From: Anaerolinea thermophila
Lineage (GTDB): Bacteria > Chloroflexota > Anaerolineae > Anaerolineales > Villigracilaceae
NCBI GenBank assembly: GCA_020722375.1
Contig: DYKX01000002.1
Location: forward strand, 1-52,079
Direction of reading: 5' to 3'
DNA: 52,079 nucleotides
Shown: positions 17,856 through 27,221 of the stretch, piece after piece
Layout of the letters: each line of letters opens with the position of its first letter
Position numbering within the stretch: the first letter of the stretch is position 1
Program-made: the position numbers and the translations under genes
Notes under the pieces: generated by a model
Database searches by the model: none
What the model was told of the DNA's origin: nothing
Seen by the model: only the letters and a program-made list of their open reading frames with translations

Positions 17856-20044
17856 GTTCTGGTCCCGTTTCCCAACCCATGCTGGAACCACGGCGCATGT
17901 TGATCGTCTACGCGGTGGTGGCGGGGGTGCTTTTTCTGTTGATCTCGCGCCTGATCACCTTACAGGTGGTGCAAAATGCAGACTGGCTGGCGCAGGCGGT
18001 GGAAAATTACACCACCAGCATCAGCGAGCCCGCGCCGCGCGGCATCATCTATGACCGAAACGGTTATGTTTTGGCGCGCAACGTTGCTTCTTACAATATC
18101 GTAATCACTCCCGCAGAACTTCCAGACGACGATGCGGATATCCAAAGCATTTATCGTGAGTTGTCGACGCTGATCGATGTCCCTGTCAATCAGGGCACGG
18201 TGGAAGAGGCGAAACTCTTCGCGGCCTGCGTGGAAGGCCCGGGCATCGCGCAGTTGGTGGAATTGGGAGACTCGAACTCCCCATATACTCCCGTCAAAGT
18301 GAAATGCTATGTAGACGAAACGACGGCACGCATCGTGAACGAGCGCGCCATGGACTGGCCCGGCGTTTCAGTGGAAGTGGAACCGATTCGCGACTACCCG
18401 ACCGGGTCTCTGACCTCCAACGTGATCGGGTTCCTTGGGCCGATTCCCGCCGCGCTGGAGGCAGACTACCGCGCACGCGGATTCGTCCCCGGGCGGGATA
18501 AAGTGGGCTATGCCGGCGTGGAACTCTCGCTGGACGAAATTCTCTCTGGCACGAACGGCACGCGCATCATTCAGGAGGATGTGGCCGGGAAGGAATTACG
18601 CAACCTCGAACCACCCGTCGCGGCCGTCCCGGGGCACAACGTCATCCTGACGATTGATACGCGTCTCCAGTCCGCGGCGGAGGCGGCGCTGGTCAACGAG
18701 ATCAAGGAGTGGAACACGTGGTTCGGAGAGGAGCGCATCTCGAGCGGCGTCGTCATTGCCATGAACCCCAAGACTGGCGAAATCATGGCGATGGTCACCT
18801 ATCCAACTTACGAAAACAACCGCATGTCGCGCTTCATCCCAGGCTACTATTACGAGCAACTCAGCCAGGATCCGCGCAAACCGCTTTTGAACAACGCCAT
18901 CTCCAGCGAATTCCCGCCAGGCTCGACGTTTAAATTGTCCACAGCCACCGGCGCGCTCAACGAGGGCGTGGTCACGCTCGACAAGATTATCGAGGCGCCC
19001 GGCAGGTTGGTGATCACTGAAAAATTCGCAGCCAACGAAGCGGGGATCGAACGTCCCTTCGTGGACTGGACCTACAACCTGAACGGCGTGATCAACGAGG
19101 AAGGCTTCAAGACCATTGACTTCCTGCACTGCATCGCCTATTCGTCCAACGTCTGTTTCTATAAATTGGGAGGCGGCTACAAAGATGAAATTCCACAGGG
19201 ATTGGGCATCGAGCGCCTGCGGGAATATGCCCGCGCCATCGGCTACGACCAGCCTTCGGGCATTGCCCTGCCAGCCGAACAAGGCGGATTGATCCCCACC
19301 CCGCAATGGAAACGTATCAACAAGGGCGAGAACTGGTCCACAGGCGACACATATATCGCCAGCGTGGGGCAAGGCTACGTCCTCGCCACACCGTTGCAGG
19401 TACTTATGTCGGGCGCGACCATCGCGAATGATGGAAAATTGATGCAACCCACCATTGTCCGCGAGGTGCAGGACGCCGAGGGGAATGTGGTGGAAAAATG
19501 GTATGACCCGACCACGTTCCTGGTCACGGATTCAAAGACAAGCCCGGCCAGTTACCAGATCTCGCCGTTCAACCCCACGATGAAATGGGACATTACACAG
19601 ACACCACTGATCCGCGATTACATCTGTGAAGGTCCCTATTGCACAGAAACAGACAACTTCAAGACCGTGAGTCCGTTCGTTGTGGAGAAAGTGCAGGAGG
19701 GAATGCGCCTGGCCGTCATTGACAACCAGGGCGGCATCCATCGCGGCACGTTGAACAAGGTCTTCGGCGACCCTGTCAAATTCCCGATTGCCATTGCGGG
19801 AAAAACAGGCACTGCCGAGTATTGCGACAACGTGGCGCTGGCCGCCAATCGCTGTCGGTTTGGCGCCTGGCCCACCCACGCGTGGACATTGGCCTATGCC
19901 CCCTTCGAAGACCCCGAGATCATCATCCTGGCGTTTGCCTATAACGGCGGCGAAGGCGCGTCCGTGGCGGCGCCCATCGTGGCGCGTGTCATGCAGGCCT
20001 ATTTCGAGATCAAAGCCATTGACCTGGCCGCAGGCGGCGGATGA
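17852..20044 (+). CDS. mrdA: Penicillin-binding protein 2 (class B, elongasome)
   Basis: RGIIYDRNG, PPGSTFKLS, SSN, AGKTGTAE; TTG start overlapping mreD stop after GAGGAGGAAG. Confidence 0.92.
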   Translation: MSSGPVSQPMLEPRRMLIVYAVVAGVLFLLISRLITLQVVQNADWLAQAVENYTTSISEPAPRGIIYDRNGYVLARNVASYNIVITPAELPDDDADIQSIYRELSTLIDVPVNQGTVEEAKLFAACVEGPGIAQLVELGDSNSPYTPVKVKCYVDETTARIVNERAMDWPGVSVEVEPIRDYPTGSLTSNVIGFLGPIPAALEADYRARGFVPGRDKVGYAGVELSLDEILSGTNGTRIIQEDVAGKELRNLEPPVAAVPGHNVILTIDTRLQSAAEAALVNEIKEWNTWFGEERISSGVVIAMNPKTGEIMAMVTYPTYENNRMSRFIPGYYYEQLSQDPRKPLLNNAISSEFPPGSTFKLSTATGALNEGVVTLDKIIEAPGRLVITEKFAANEAGIERPFVDWTYNLNGVINEEGFKTIDFLHCIAYSSNVCFYKLGGGYKDEIPQGLGIERLREYARAIGYDQPSGIALPAEQGGLIPTPQWKRINKGENWSTGDTYIASVGQGYVLATPLQVLMSGATIANDGKLMQPTIVREVQDAEGNVVEKWYDPTTFLVTDSKTSPASYQISPFNPTMKWDITQTPLIRDYICEGPYCTETDNFKTVSPFVVEKVQEGMRLAVIDNQGGIHRGTLNKVFGDPVKFPIAIAGKTGTAEYCDNVALAANRCRFGAWPTHAWTLAYAPFEDPEIIILAFAYNGGEGASVAAPIVARVMQAYFEIKAIDLAAGGG

Positions 20045-20051
20045 TGGGACA

Positions 20052-20060
20052 TGCTATAAT
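20052..20060 (+). promoter_or_regulatory. Putative internal extended -10 promoter before minC
   Basis: TGCTATAAT; 43 nt upstream of minC ATG. Confidence 0.4.
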
Positions 20061-20102
20061 TCGCCCGTTGACCCGGGAAAATCCCTGCACAGGGAAATTT
20101 GA

Positions 20103-20789
20103 ATGAGCGATTCCGATTCCCTGATTCAGATCAAAGGTTTGCGCGACGGCCTGCTCGTCTCCCTCGGAAATGCTCCGTGGGAGGAGTTGCGAACCGCGCT
20201 GATGGAGCAGATCGAAGCGCGCGGCTCTTTTTTTCGAGGAGCGCGCGTTGCCATTGATGTTGGCAGTCGGATCTTCCACGTCAACGAACTGTCCGACCTG
20301 CGCGACAGCCTGTCGGAACAGGGCGTGAACCTTTGGGCGGTGGTGAGCGAATCTCCCACGACGGAGAAAACCGCTCAACTGCTCGGACTGGCGACGCGTA
20401 TTTCGAAACCGCGCCCACAGGAGATGACGCGTCCGCCTGCAGAGGAAGTGGGCGAGGGCGCGGCAATGTGGGTCGGGCGGACGCTCCGCTCGGGGACGCG
20501 CATCGAGTCCCCTGGCAACATCGTTGTGATGGGAGACGTGAACCCTGGAGCGGAAGTGATCGCCAACGGGAACGTTCTTGTTTGGGGGCGGGTGCGCGGA
20601 CTCGTCCACGCGGGGGCGGCAGGCGACGCGTCCGCGTGCGTGTGCGGGCTGGACCTGTCAGCGGCGCAAATCCGCATCGGAGGCGCGGCCGCCACCCCGT
20701 CGAAAAGAAGCGGCGAAGCACGTCCCGAAAAATATTTTTTGGCAGATGGAATCATCCAATCGGAAACATGGCAGGCGAATCAATCTTAA
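20103..20789 (+). CDS. minC: Septum site-determining protein MinC
   Basis: C-terminal RSGTRIESPGNIVVMGDVNPGAEVIANGNVLVWGRVRGLVHAGAAGD. Confidence 0.93.
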   Translation: MSDSDSLIQIKGLRDGLLVSLGNAPWEELRTALMEQIEARGSFFRGARVAIDVGSRIFHVNELSDLRDSLSEQGVNLWAVVSESPTTEKTAQLLGLATRISKPRPQEMTRPPAEEVGEGAAMWVGRTLRSGTRIESPGNIVVMGDVNPGAEVIANGNVLVWGRVRGLVHAGAAGDASACVCGLDLSAAQIRIGGAAATPSKRSGEARPEKYFLADGIIQSETWQANQS

Positions 20790-20797
20790 GGTGAATC

Positions 20798-21592
20798 ATG
20801 GGCGCACAAGTCATTACGATCACATCTGGAAAAGGCGGCGTGGGCAAGACTACTGCGGTCGCGAACCTGGCCGTGGCGCTTGCCGCGGACGGGGCCCGCG
20901 TCGCATGCATTGACGGGGATATTGGCCTGCGAAATCTCGATGTGGTGATGGGACTCGAAAACCGAATCGTGTACGATGTGGTGGACGTGATCGAGGGGCG
21001 CTGCCGATTGCGGCAGGCCATGATCCGCGACAAGCGACTGCCCGATCTGTATCTCATCCCTGCCGCGCAGACGCGTGACAAGTCCGCCGTGACGCCATCC
21101 GACATGGTGCGGTTGTGCAACGAGTTGCGCAGTGAAGTGGACTGGGTGTTGATCGATTCGCCCGCGGGCATCGAACGCGGCTTCAAAAATTCCATCGCCG
21201 CGGCGGACCGCGTGCTGGTGCTGACCAACCCCGAAGTCTCGGCGGTACGAGACGCGGACCGCGTCATCGGCATTCTGGAGGCCGAGGAAAAGGGGACGCC
21301 CTCGTTGATCATCAATCGTCTCAATCCCGTAATGGTGAGGCAACACGATATGCTTTCGGCGGATGATGTGCTCGACTTGCTGGCGATCAAGTTGATCGGT
21401 GTCGTGCCCGAGGACGAGGGCGTGATCGTCGGGACGAATCGCGGCAACCCGGTAGCGCTCGACCCAAAGAGCCGCGCGGGACAGGCCTTCCGCAATATTG
21501 CCAAACGGCTGAAGGGCGAGGATGCGCCCTTGATGGATTTGGAAGCGGGCAACGGTCTGTGGGCGCGCCTGACGAAGTTAGGGAGGAAGTGA
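20798..21592 (+). CDS. minD: Septum site-determining ATPase MinD
   Basis: ITSGKGGVGKTTAVANLAVALA...NLDVVMGLENRIVYDVVDV... Confidence 0.96.
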   Translation: MGAQVITITSGKGGVGKTTAVANLAVALAADGARVACIDGDIGLRNLDVVMGLENRIVYDVVDVIEGRCRLRQAMIRDKRLPDLYLIPAAQTRDKSAVTPSDMVRLCNELRSEVDWVLIDSPAGIERGFKNSIAAADRVLVLTNPEVSAVRDADRVIGILEAEEKGTPSLIINRLNPVMVRQHDMLSADDVLDLLAIKLIGVVPEDEGVIVGTNRGNPVALDPKSRAGQAFRNIAKRLKGEDAPLMDLEAGNGLWARLTKLGRK

Positions 21593-21846
21593 TGTTCAAT
21601 TTCTTGAAACCAAAACGAAGCGCCGCCAGCGCCAAAGAGCGATTGCAGTTGGTCCTGATCCATGACCGCACCGACCTGACAGCGGGCGAATTGGACGCGC
21701 TGAAAGACGACCTGCTGGACGTTATCTCGAAGCACGTGGACATCGAGCCAGATAAAGTACGCATCGGACTGGAACGCGACGGGCGTTCGCAGCGACTGGT
21801 GGCCGACATTCCCCTCAGGAGCACGGTGCGTAGCCGCGGTGGATAG
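21592..21846 (+). CDS. minE: Cell division topological specificity factor MinE
   Basis: MFNFLKPKRSAASAKERLQLVLIHDRTDLTAGELDALKDDLLDVISKHVDI; start overlaps minD stop. Confidence 0.92.
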   Translation: MFNFLKPKRSAASAKERLQLVLIHDRTDLTAGELDALKDDLLDVISKHVDIEPDKVRIGLERDGRSQRLVADIPLRSTVRSRGG

Positions 21847-21849
21847 TGA

Positions 21850-22950
21850 ATGGCTCGCGGAATTTCATGGCGTCATTTTGATTTCTGGTTGTTGGGCGTG
21901 ATCATCCTCGCCATTGCGTTTGGCGTGGCGATGATCCGCTCTGCCATCGCAGGCAACGCCGAGATCGAACAATCGGTGACGCGCCAGATCCAATTCGCGT
22001 TCATCGGGCTGGTGGTCATTTTTCTGGTGGCGGGCATTGATTACCGCTACTGGACCGCGCTTTACATCCCGATGTACATTGTGATGATGATCCTGCTCAT
22101 CATGATCTACATTAGCGCCCAGCCGCAATTCGGCGCGGCGCGTTGGTTCCAAATCGCAGGTCTGTTCATCCAGCCCACGGAACTGGCCAAGGTGGTGGAG
22201 GTGGTGATTCTGGCGCGCTATTTCGAGTTGACGAAGGATAATCCGCGCGACCTGAACTGGATTCTCGGAAGCCTGGCCTGGGTTTGGGGGCTCGCCATCT
22301 GGATTTTGCTCCAACCCAACCTGAGCAACGTCATCGTGATGATGGTCATCTGGGCCGCAATGATCTGGGTCAACGGAATTCAGATCAAGCATTTGCTCTG
22401 GGGCGCGCTGATTGGAATCATTGGGGTTGGCGTTGCCTTTCCTTTCCTTGAGCCATATCAGCGTGACCGCGTCTTGACCTTTTTATTTCCCGATGCAAAC
22501 GCTACATACGGCGCAACGTACAACGTGCAACAGGCATTGGTCGCCATCGGCTCGGGCGGATTGCTCGGGCAGGGATACGGTCACGGGACACAGGTACAAT
22601 TGCGCTTCCTCAAGGTCCGCCATACCGACTTCATCTTTTCCGCCATCTCGGAGGAGTTCGGCATGATCGGCGCGGGACTGGTGCTTTTCATTTTGATTTT
22701 CATCGTCTGGCGCTGCCTGCGAGCCGCGCACCTCGCCAAGGACCTTACGGGTGCGATGATCGGTTATGGAATCGCCGTCTTGATCTTCTTTCAGGGCGCG
22801 GTCAACATCAGCGTGAACATGAATATCATCCCCGTTTCTGGACTGCCGCTTCCATTCATCAGTTATGGCGGATCGGGTCTCGTCTCGCTCATGCTTGGCA
22901 TCGGGCTGGTGGAAAGTGTGATACTACGACATCGGCAAATGGAGTTCTGA
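21850..22950 (+). CDS. rodA: RodA/FtsW-family glycosyltransferase
   Basis: FQIAGLFIQPTELAK...GSGGLLGQGYGHGTQ...HTDFIFSAISEEFGMIG...SVNMNIIPVSGLPLPFISYGGSGL. Confidence 0.94.
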   Translation: MARGISWRHFDFWLLGVIILAIAFGVAMIRSAIAGNAEIEQSVTRQIQFAFIGLVVIFLVAGIDYRYWTALYIPMYIVMMILLIMIYISAQPQFGAARWFQIAGLFIQPTELAKVVEVVILARYFELTKDNPRDLNWILGSLAWVWGLAIWILLQPNLSNVIVMMVIWAAMIWVNGIQIKHLLWGALIGIIGVGVAFPFLEPYQRDRVLTFLFPDANATYGATYNVQQALVAIGSGGLLGQGYGHGTQVQLRFLKVRHTDFIFSAISEEFGMIGAGLVLFILIFIVWRCLRAAHLAKDLTGAMIGYGIAVLIFFQGAVNISVNMNIIPVSGLPLPFISYGGSGLVSLMLGIGLVESVILRHRQMEF

Positions 22951-22997
22951 GGCAATAAGACGCCTCAACGTGAATTTCGCAAACAGGAGTAAATCCT

Positions 22998-24479
22998 TTG
23001 ATCACCAAACCCATTCGCACCCGCTTCGCCCCCTCCCCTACAGGACGTATGCACATCGGCAACGCGCGTTCGGCGCTCTACCCGTTCCTGCTTGCGCGCC
23101 GCATGGGCGGCAAGTTCATCCTCCGCATCGAAGACACCGACCAGAAGCGTTACGAGCCTGGCGCCGAACAGGAATTGATTGACGGCCTGCATTGGCTCGG
23201 CCTGCATTACGATGAAGGCCCCGATATCGGCGGACCGCATGGACCGTACCGCCAATCCGAACGGCGGGCGATCTACCACGAGCACGCCTGGAAATTGGTG
23301 GAACTCGGCAAAGCCTTCCCCTGCTTCTGCACCCCTGACCGCCTGGAAAAAGTGCGGCAGGAACAGATGAAAAACAAACAAAACCCGCGATACGACGGAA
23401 CCTGCCGCCTCCTCGCGCCCGAGGAAGCGCGCCGCCGCGTGAACGCGGGGGAGAAATACGTCATCCGCTTCAAAATGCCAAAGGACGGTTCGATCACCAC
23501 CACCGACCTCCTGCGCGGCTCCATCACCACCGAAAATTCCGCCCTCGATGATTCCGTCCTCCTGAAATCCGACGGCCTGCCCACCTATCACCTTGCCGCG
23601 ATGGTGGACGATCACCTGATGGGCATCACACACGTCATCCGCGGCTCCGAGTGGCTGCCCTCCATGCCGTTGCACATTCACGTCATCCGCGCTTTCGGCT
23701 GGGAGGAGCCCATCTTCGCGCATCTCTCCGTCTTCCTCAAACCCAGCGGCAAGGGCAAGATGAGCAAGCGCGACCGCGCCGAAGCCATGAAGGACGGCCA
23801 CTCCATTTTCCTCGGCGATATGAAAGAACTCGGCTACACCCCCGAAGGCGTCCTCAATTGGATCGCGCTCATGGGCTGGGGCGTGGCGGAGGATGATGTG
23901 ATGACCCTCGACCAGATGGTGAAGCGATTCAACATCGACAACCTGACGCCCTCGCCCGCCGCGATCAACTTCCAAAAACTGGATCACTTCAACGGGACGC
24001 ACATCCGCCTCCTCCCGACCGAGGAACTGGCCGCGCGTATCAAGCCATACTTCCTCGCTGACGGCCTCAAAGTGGAGGATGACACTCTGCTGAAAATCAC
24101 CCCGCTCCTCCGCGAGCGCCTCGTCACCCTGGACGATTGTCTCGCGTTTGGCGCGTTCTTCTTCCGCGAGAGCGTCCAGCCGAACGCGGAGGAGTTGGTC
24201 GCCAAGGGATTGGACGCGAAACAATCGGCGGAGGTCGCTCGAAGGGCGTACCAGATCCTTTCCGCGCTGCCCGACCTCAGTCACGCGCGAGCCGAGCCGC
24301 CGATGCGCGCCTACGTCGAAGAATCGGGCCTCAGTCCCAATCAGGTCTTTGGTATCGTCCGCGTCGCAGTGACGGGACAAAAGGTCAGCCCGCCGCTGTT
24401 CGAGAGTATGGAGATCATCGGGAAAGAAAAAGTACTGGAACGGCTGGAGAAGGCCGCGCAGATGCTGGAAACGATGTAA
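22998..24479 (+). CDS. gltX: Glutamyl-tRNA synthetase
   Basis: RFAPSPTGRMHIGNARSALYPFLLARRMGGKFILRIEDTDQKR; KMSKRD. Confidence 0.96.
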   Translation: MITKPIRTRFAPSPTGRMHIGNARSALYPFLLARRMGGKFILRIEDTDQKRYEPGAEQELIDGLHWLGLHYDEGPDIGGPHGPYRQSERRAIYHEHAWKLVELGKAFPCFCTPDRLEKVRQEQMKNKQNPRYDGTCRLLAPEEARRRVNAGEKYVIRFKMPKDGSITTTDLLRGSITTENSALDDSVLLKSDGLPTYHLAAMVDDHLMGITHVIRGSEWLPSMPLHIHVIRAFGWEEPIFAHLSVFLKPSGKGKMSKRDRAEAMKDGHSIFLGDMKELGYTPEGVLNWIALMGWGVAEDDVMTLDQMVKRFNIDNLTPSPAAINFQKLDHFNGTHIRLLPTEELAARIKPYFLADGLKVEDDTLLKITPLLRERLVTLDDCLAFGAFFFRESVQPNAEELVAKGLDAKQSAEVARRAYQILSALPDLSHARAEPPMRAYVEESGLSPNQVFGIVRVAVTGQKVSPPLFESMEIIGKEKVLERLEKAAQMLETM

Positions 24480-24482
24480 AGA

Positions 24483-24510
24483 AACTGGCTCCCTTTCGGG
24501 AGCCAGAATT
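24483..24510. terminator. Shared terminator between convergent genes
   Basis: CTGGCTCCCTTTCGGGAGCCAGAATTTTTATT. Confidence 0.8.
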
Positions 24511-24511
24511 T

Positions 24512-25537
24512 TTATTGCTTCGGCCAGATGGCCAGTTCGAGCGTGATGCGTTCGAAGTAACTTTTATCGGGCAGGTTGCCGCGGCCATACTCGAGGTCCA
24601 CCACGGTGGCGAGGAGTTGGAGGGTGGCGGTTTCGAGCACCACTTGTCCCTGCGGCTGAATCAGGACCAGTTCGCCTTTGGCCTCCAGCCGTGCGCGGAT
24701 GTTCGGGTCGGCGTATGCGTGCGCGCTCATCAGGACTTTGGTGGCGGTCTTGATGTCGTTCTTGTCGAACAGCCAGATCTCGACGGCGGTCACTTTCTTG
24801 GGCTCACCCACCCCCATGGTCTCAGAGACACCCACGCCGTATTCGCCGAGGAATTCACCCGCTGGCGAATCGATGCTGAACGACTCGTCGTACAGGTCAT
24901 CGCCCAGAACGTAGGTGGTCATGTTTTGCGTAATGGGCTTGGCCAGGCCAAGACCTGTAAAATCGGTTTTCTCCACCGAACGATTGATCTGCTGCGCTTG
25001 CTGTGCCGCGGAGACTTCTCCTGTTGCGGGTCGTTTCGCAAAGAGAGGTTTGAGCAGGTATAAATAGACCGCGCCGCCAATGACGCCCAATGCAAGAATG
25101 GAACCGACAAGCCAGACCCAGGGGCTGACTGGGCTCGATGGTGTTGCCGCGGGTTCTTCAGCGGCTGAAGTCGGCGGGGGTGTATCGGGAGAGGCAGGGA
25201 TGGGGCCGAGCTGACTTTCGATCGCCGCCCGAAAATCCTCTACGGCATTTCGTCGCGAGCCTGGGTTATCTTCAACTGCCTGGAGAAGGGCTGGGGCGTT
25301 TGGCCCGAGATCGGCCCAACGCTGGAGCGCCAGTCCCACATCCTTGTTAAGACGATACGAATCCACTGCCATGCGCAGGTATTCCTCCTGATAGCGTTGA
25401 CTCAGGATTTTGGGCACAGCGTCTGTGTATTGCACTGGCCATAGTACCCAACCTACCAACAGGCCAAGGGCCAATCCAAGGACAACGCCTGTGATCGCGG
25501 CAACTCGAGGGGTCTTGAAAAATTCAGGAAGGCGCAT
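24512..25537 (-). CDS. Membrane-anchored hypothetical protein
   Basis: N-terminal TM VAAITGVVLGLALGLLVGWVLWP, second TM WVWLVGSILALGVIGGAVYLYLL; no family recognised. Confidence 0.75.
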   Translation of the reverse strand: MRLPEFFKTPRVAAITGVVLGLALGLLVGWVLWPVQYTDAVPKILSQRYQEEYLRMAVDSYRLNKDVGLALQRWADLGPNAPALLQAVEDNPGSRRNAVEDFRAAIESQLGPIPASPDTPPPTSAAEEPAATPSSPVSPWVWLVGSILALGVIGGAVYLYLLKPLFAKRPATGEVSAAQQAQQINRSVEKTDFTGLGLAKPITQNMTTYVLGDDLYDESFSIDSPAGEFLGEYGVGVSETMGVGEPKKVTAVEIWLFDKNDIKTATKVLMSAHAYADPNIRARLEAKGELVLIQPQGQVVLETATLQLLATVVDLEYGRGNLPDKSYFERITLELAIWPKQ

Positions 25538-25606
25538 ACCTCGCTCCTTATTCGTTGATACTTCCATTATACAGTTTCCTGCCCAAACCGCCAACGTACA
25601 AAGGGA

Positions 25607-26998
25607 CTATTTCTTCCTCTCAAGCAAGTACATTCTTCGCTCAGACTGGTTTACATCCACAGATGCGCGGATGTGGAAGCGCGTCCCGAAGGCGGATTCA
25701 AAGCCCTCGCGCGTGTACCCGTCGAAGATGTCCCTGCGCGTTCGCAGCAATTTCTGGACCTGGGAGTCGGTCTTTGGGACCCATTCGATGACCAGCCACC
25801 GACAGAGCCCCGTGAAGAAATCCGCCAGACGCGGGAGCGGGACGTTGTTCGAGATGGCCAGATGGTGGATGAGCGCCAGCGTGAAGACCATGTCCACGGG
25901 GCCGCGTTGACCGAGAGAATCGCGCTCCTCGTTGGCCCACCCCAGCGCGGGGCTGGGATTGGTCAGGTCGAGCACCAGCGGAAGCAGGCTCTGCTCCTTC
26001 TCGGATCTGATTCGCAGGTAATCCTGCTCCACGGCGGAGGGATCGATATCCCATGCGACGGTGGGGATTCCCAGCGTGCTCGCGAGGCGGCTGAATTCGC
26101 CGTTGTTCGCGCCCAGATCCCAAACGGACGCGGGAGCCACATCCTTCAGCCAGCCAGAGATGATTTCCTTCTTGTGCGTGAAGGCGGTATCCGTGTAATT
26201 AGTGATCTCGTAGTAATTGCCCCACTCCGTGCCAGCAGGTTTCCACGCCAACTTTTTGACCGCGCCTTCGAGGCTCTCGATCAAACCGATGAACGCGTTC
26301 CTGCTCACGCCGCCTTTCGGAGCAGATAATTTGACGTCTGCGTCGGCGTAACGCGTCTGGGCGGAGGCGTGGAGGTGGATGTGCGCCAACAGCCCAAAGT
26401 TCAGGCGCGTGGAGGCGGGAAGCAGGCGGCTGGCCAGGTCGAGCGGGATACCGTCAATGTAGACGCGCAGGAGTTGTCCGAGGCGGATATCCACGTGCGA
26501 CATCAACGCCAGCGGCGCGAGGAAGTGCTGGCAGAACTGGCGATACGCGTCCCACGGTCTGCCTTCCTGGTAGGTCTCGAACGAAAGCGTGTCGATCAGA
26601 ATCGGCTTGCCATTGACGAATTGGATGTTGTACGCGCTGGCGTCCTTGAGCGACATGCCCGCCTTGAGGGCGCGCTTTTGGATGGAAAGCGTCGCGAGCG
26701 CGGCATCCTTCAACTGAGAGAACGACCACTCGTACGGATACGAGATGAACGGCACGCGCTCGGGACGGATGACCTTGAATGCCAGCGCAGGCTCGGCGGG
26801 TTTCTCATCCACTTCGGCGTGCGGGATGAGCAACCCCGCCTTGACGAGTTTTTCGTAGAGACCCGATTCGGTCAGGCGCGAAAAATCGTCGGCGCAGGCG
26901 CGGTTGACCTGTCGGTAGAGAATCCCGCCGCGAGAAAACAGGAATCCGCTCGGGTCCCGAAAGGAGGCGCCGAGGGAGTCGTTATTTTTCGTCGGCAT
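25607..26998 (-). CDS. SAM-dependent methyltransferase-like protein
   Basis: VWDLGANNGEFSRLASTLGIPTVAWDIDPSAVEQDY...DMVFTLALIHHLAISNNVPL. Confidence 0.8.
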   Translation of the reverse strand: MPTKNNDSLGASFRDPSGFLFSRGGILYRQVNRACADDFSRLTESGLYEKLVKAGLLIPHAEVDEKPAEPALAFKVIRPERVPFISYPYEWSFSQLKDAALATLSIQKRALKAGMSLKDASAYNIQFVNGKPILIDTLSFETYQEGRPWDAYRQFCQHFLAPLALMSHVDIRLGQLLRVYIDGIPLDLASRLLPASTRLNFGLLAHIHLHASAQTRYADADVKLSAPKGGVSRNAFIGLIESLEGAVKKLAWKPAGTEWGNYYEITNYTDTAFTHKKEIISGWLKDVAPASVWDLGANNGEFSRLASTLGIPTVAWDIDPSAVEQDYLRIRSEKEQSLLPLVLDLTNPSPALGWANEERDSLGQRGPVDMVFTLALIHHLAISNNVPLPRLADFFTGLCRWLVIEWVPKTDSQVQKLLRTRRDIFDGYTREGFESAFGTRFHIRASVDVNQSERRMYLLERKK

Positions 26999-27161
26999 CG
27001 TCGTCAGTCAATTCGTCCGCCTGGCCTTTTCCAAAAAGTTTTTTGATCTTGCCCCACGAAGCCCGCACGGCAACGCCGATGGCAAGCAGGGCCGCGAGCA
27101 GAATCTGGAGCAGGAACGAACCAGAACCAGGATCGAGATATGCAAGAGGAGTGAAATGCAT
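26982..27161 (-). CDS. Small single-TM hypothetical protein
   Basis: MHFTPLAYLDPGSGSFLLQILLAALLAIGVAVRASWGKIKKLFGKGQADELTDDDADEK; overlaps next start by 17 bp. Confidence 0.6.
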   Translation of the reverse strand: MHFTPLAYLDPGSGSFLLQILLAALLAIGVAVRASWGKIKKLFGKGQADELTDDDADEK

Positions 27162-27176
27162 GGTTTCCTTTCTGCA

Positions 27177-27221
27177 GCGCAAAATGCCATTTTGCGCACG
27201 GAACAAGTTGGCAACTTGTTC
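27177..27221. repeat. Two consecutive perfect 21-nt palindromes
   Basis: GCGCAAAATG-C-CATTTTGCGC and GAACAAGTTG-G-CAACTTGTTC; second abuts topA stop codon. Confidence 0.9.

Noticed and set aside
22965-24380. 471-aa minus-strand ORF opposite gltX
   Set aside because: Antisense shadow ORF; gltX motifs are clear on the plus strand.
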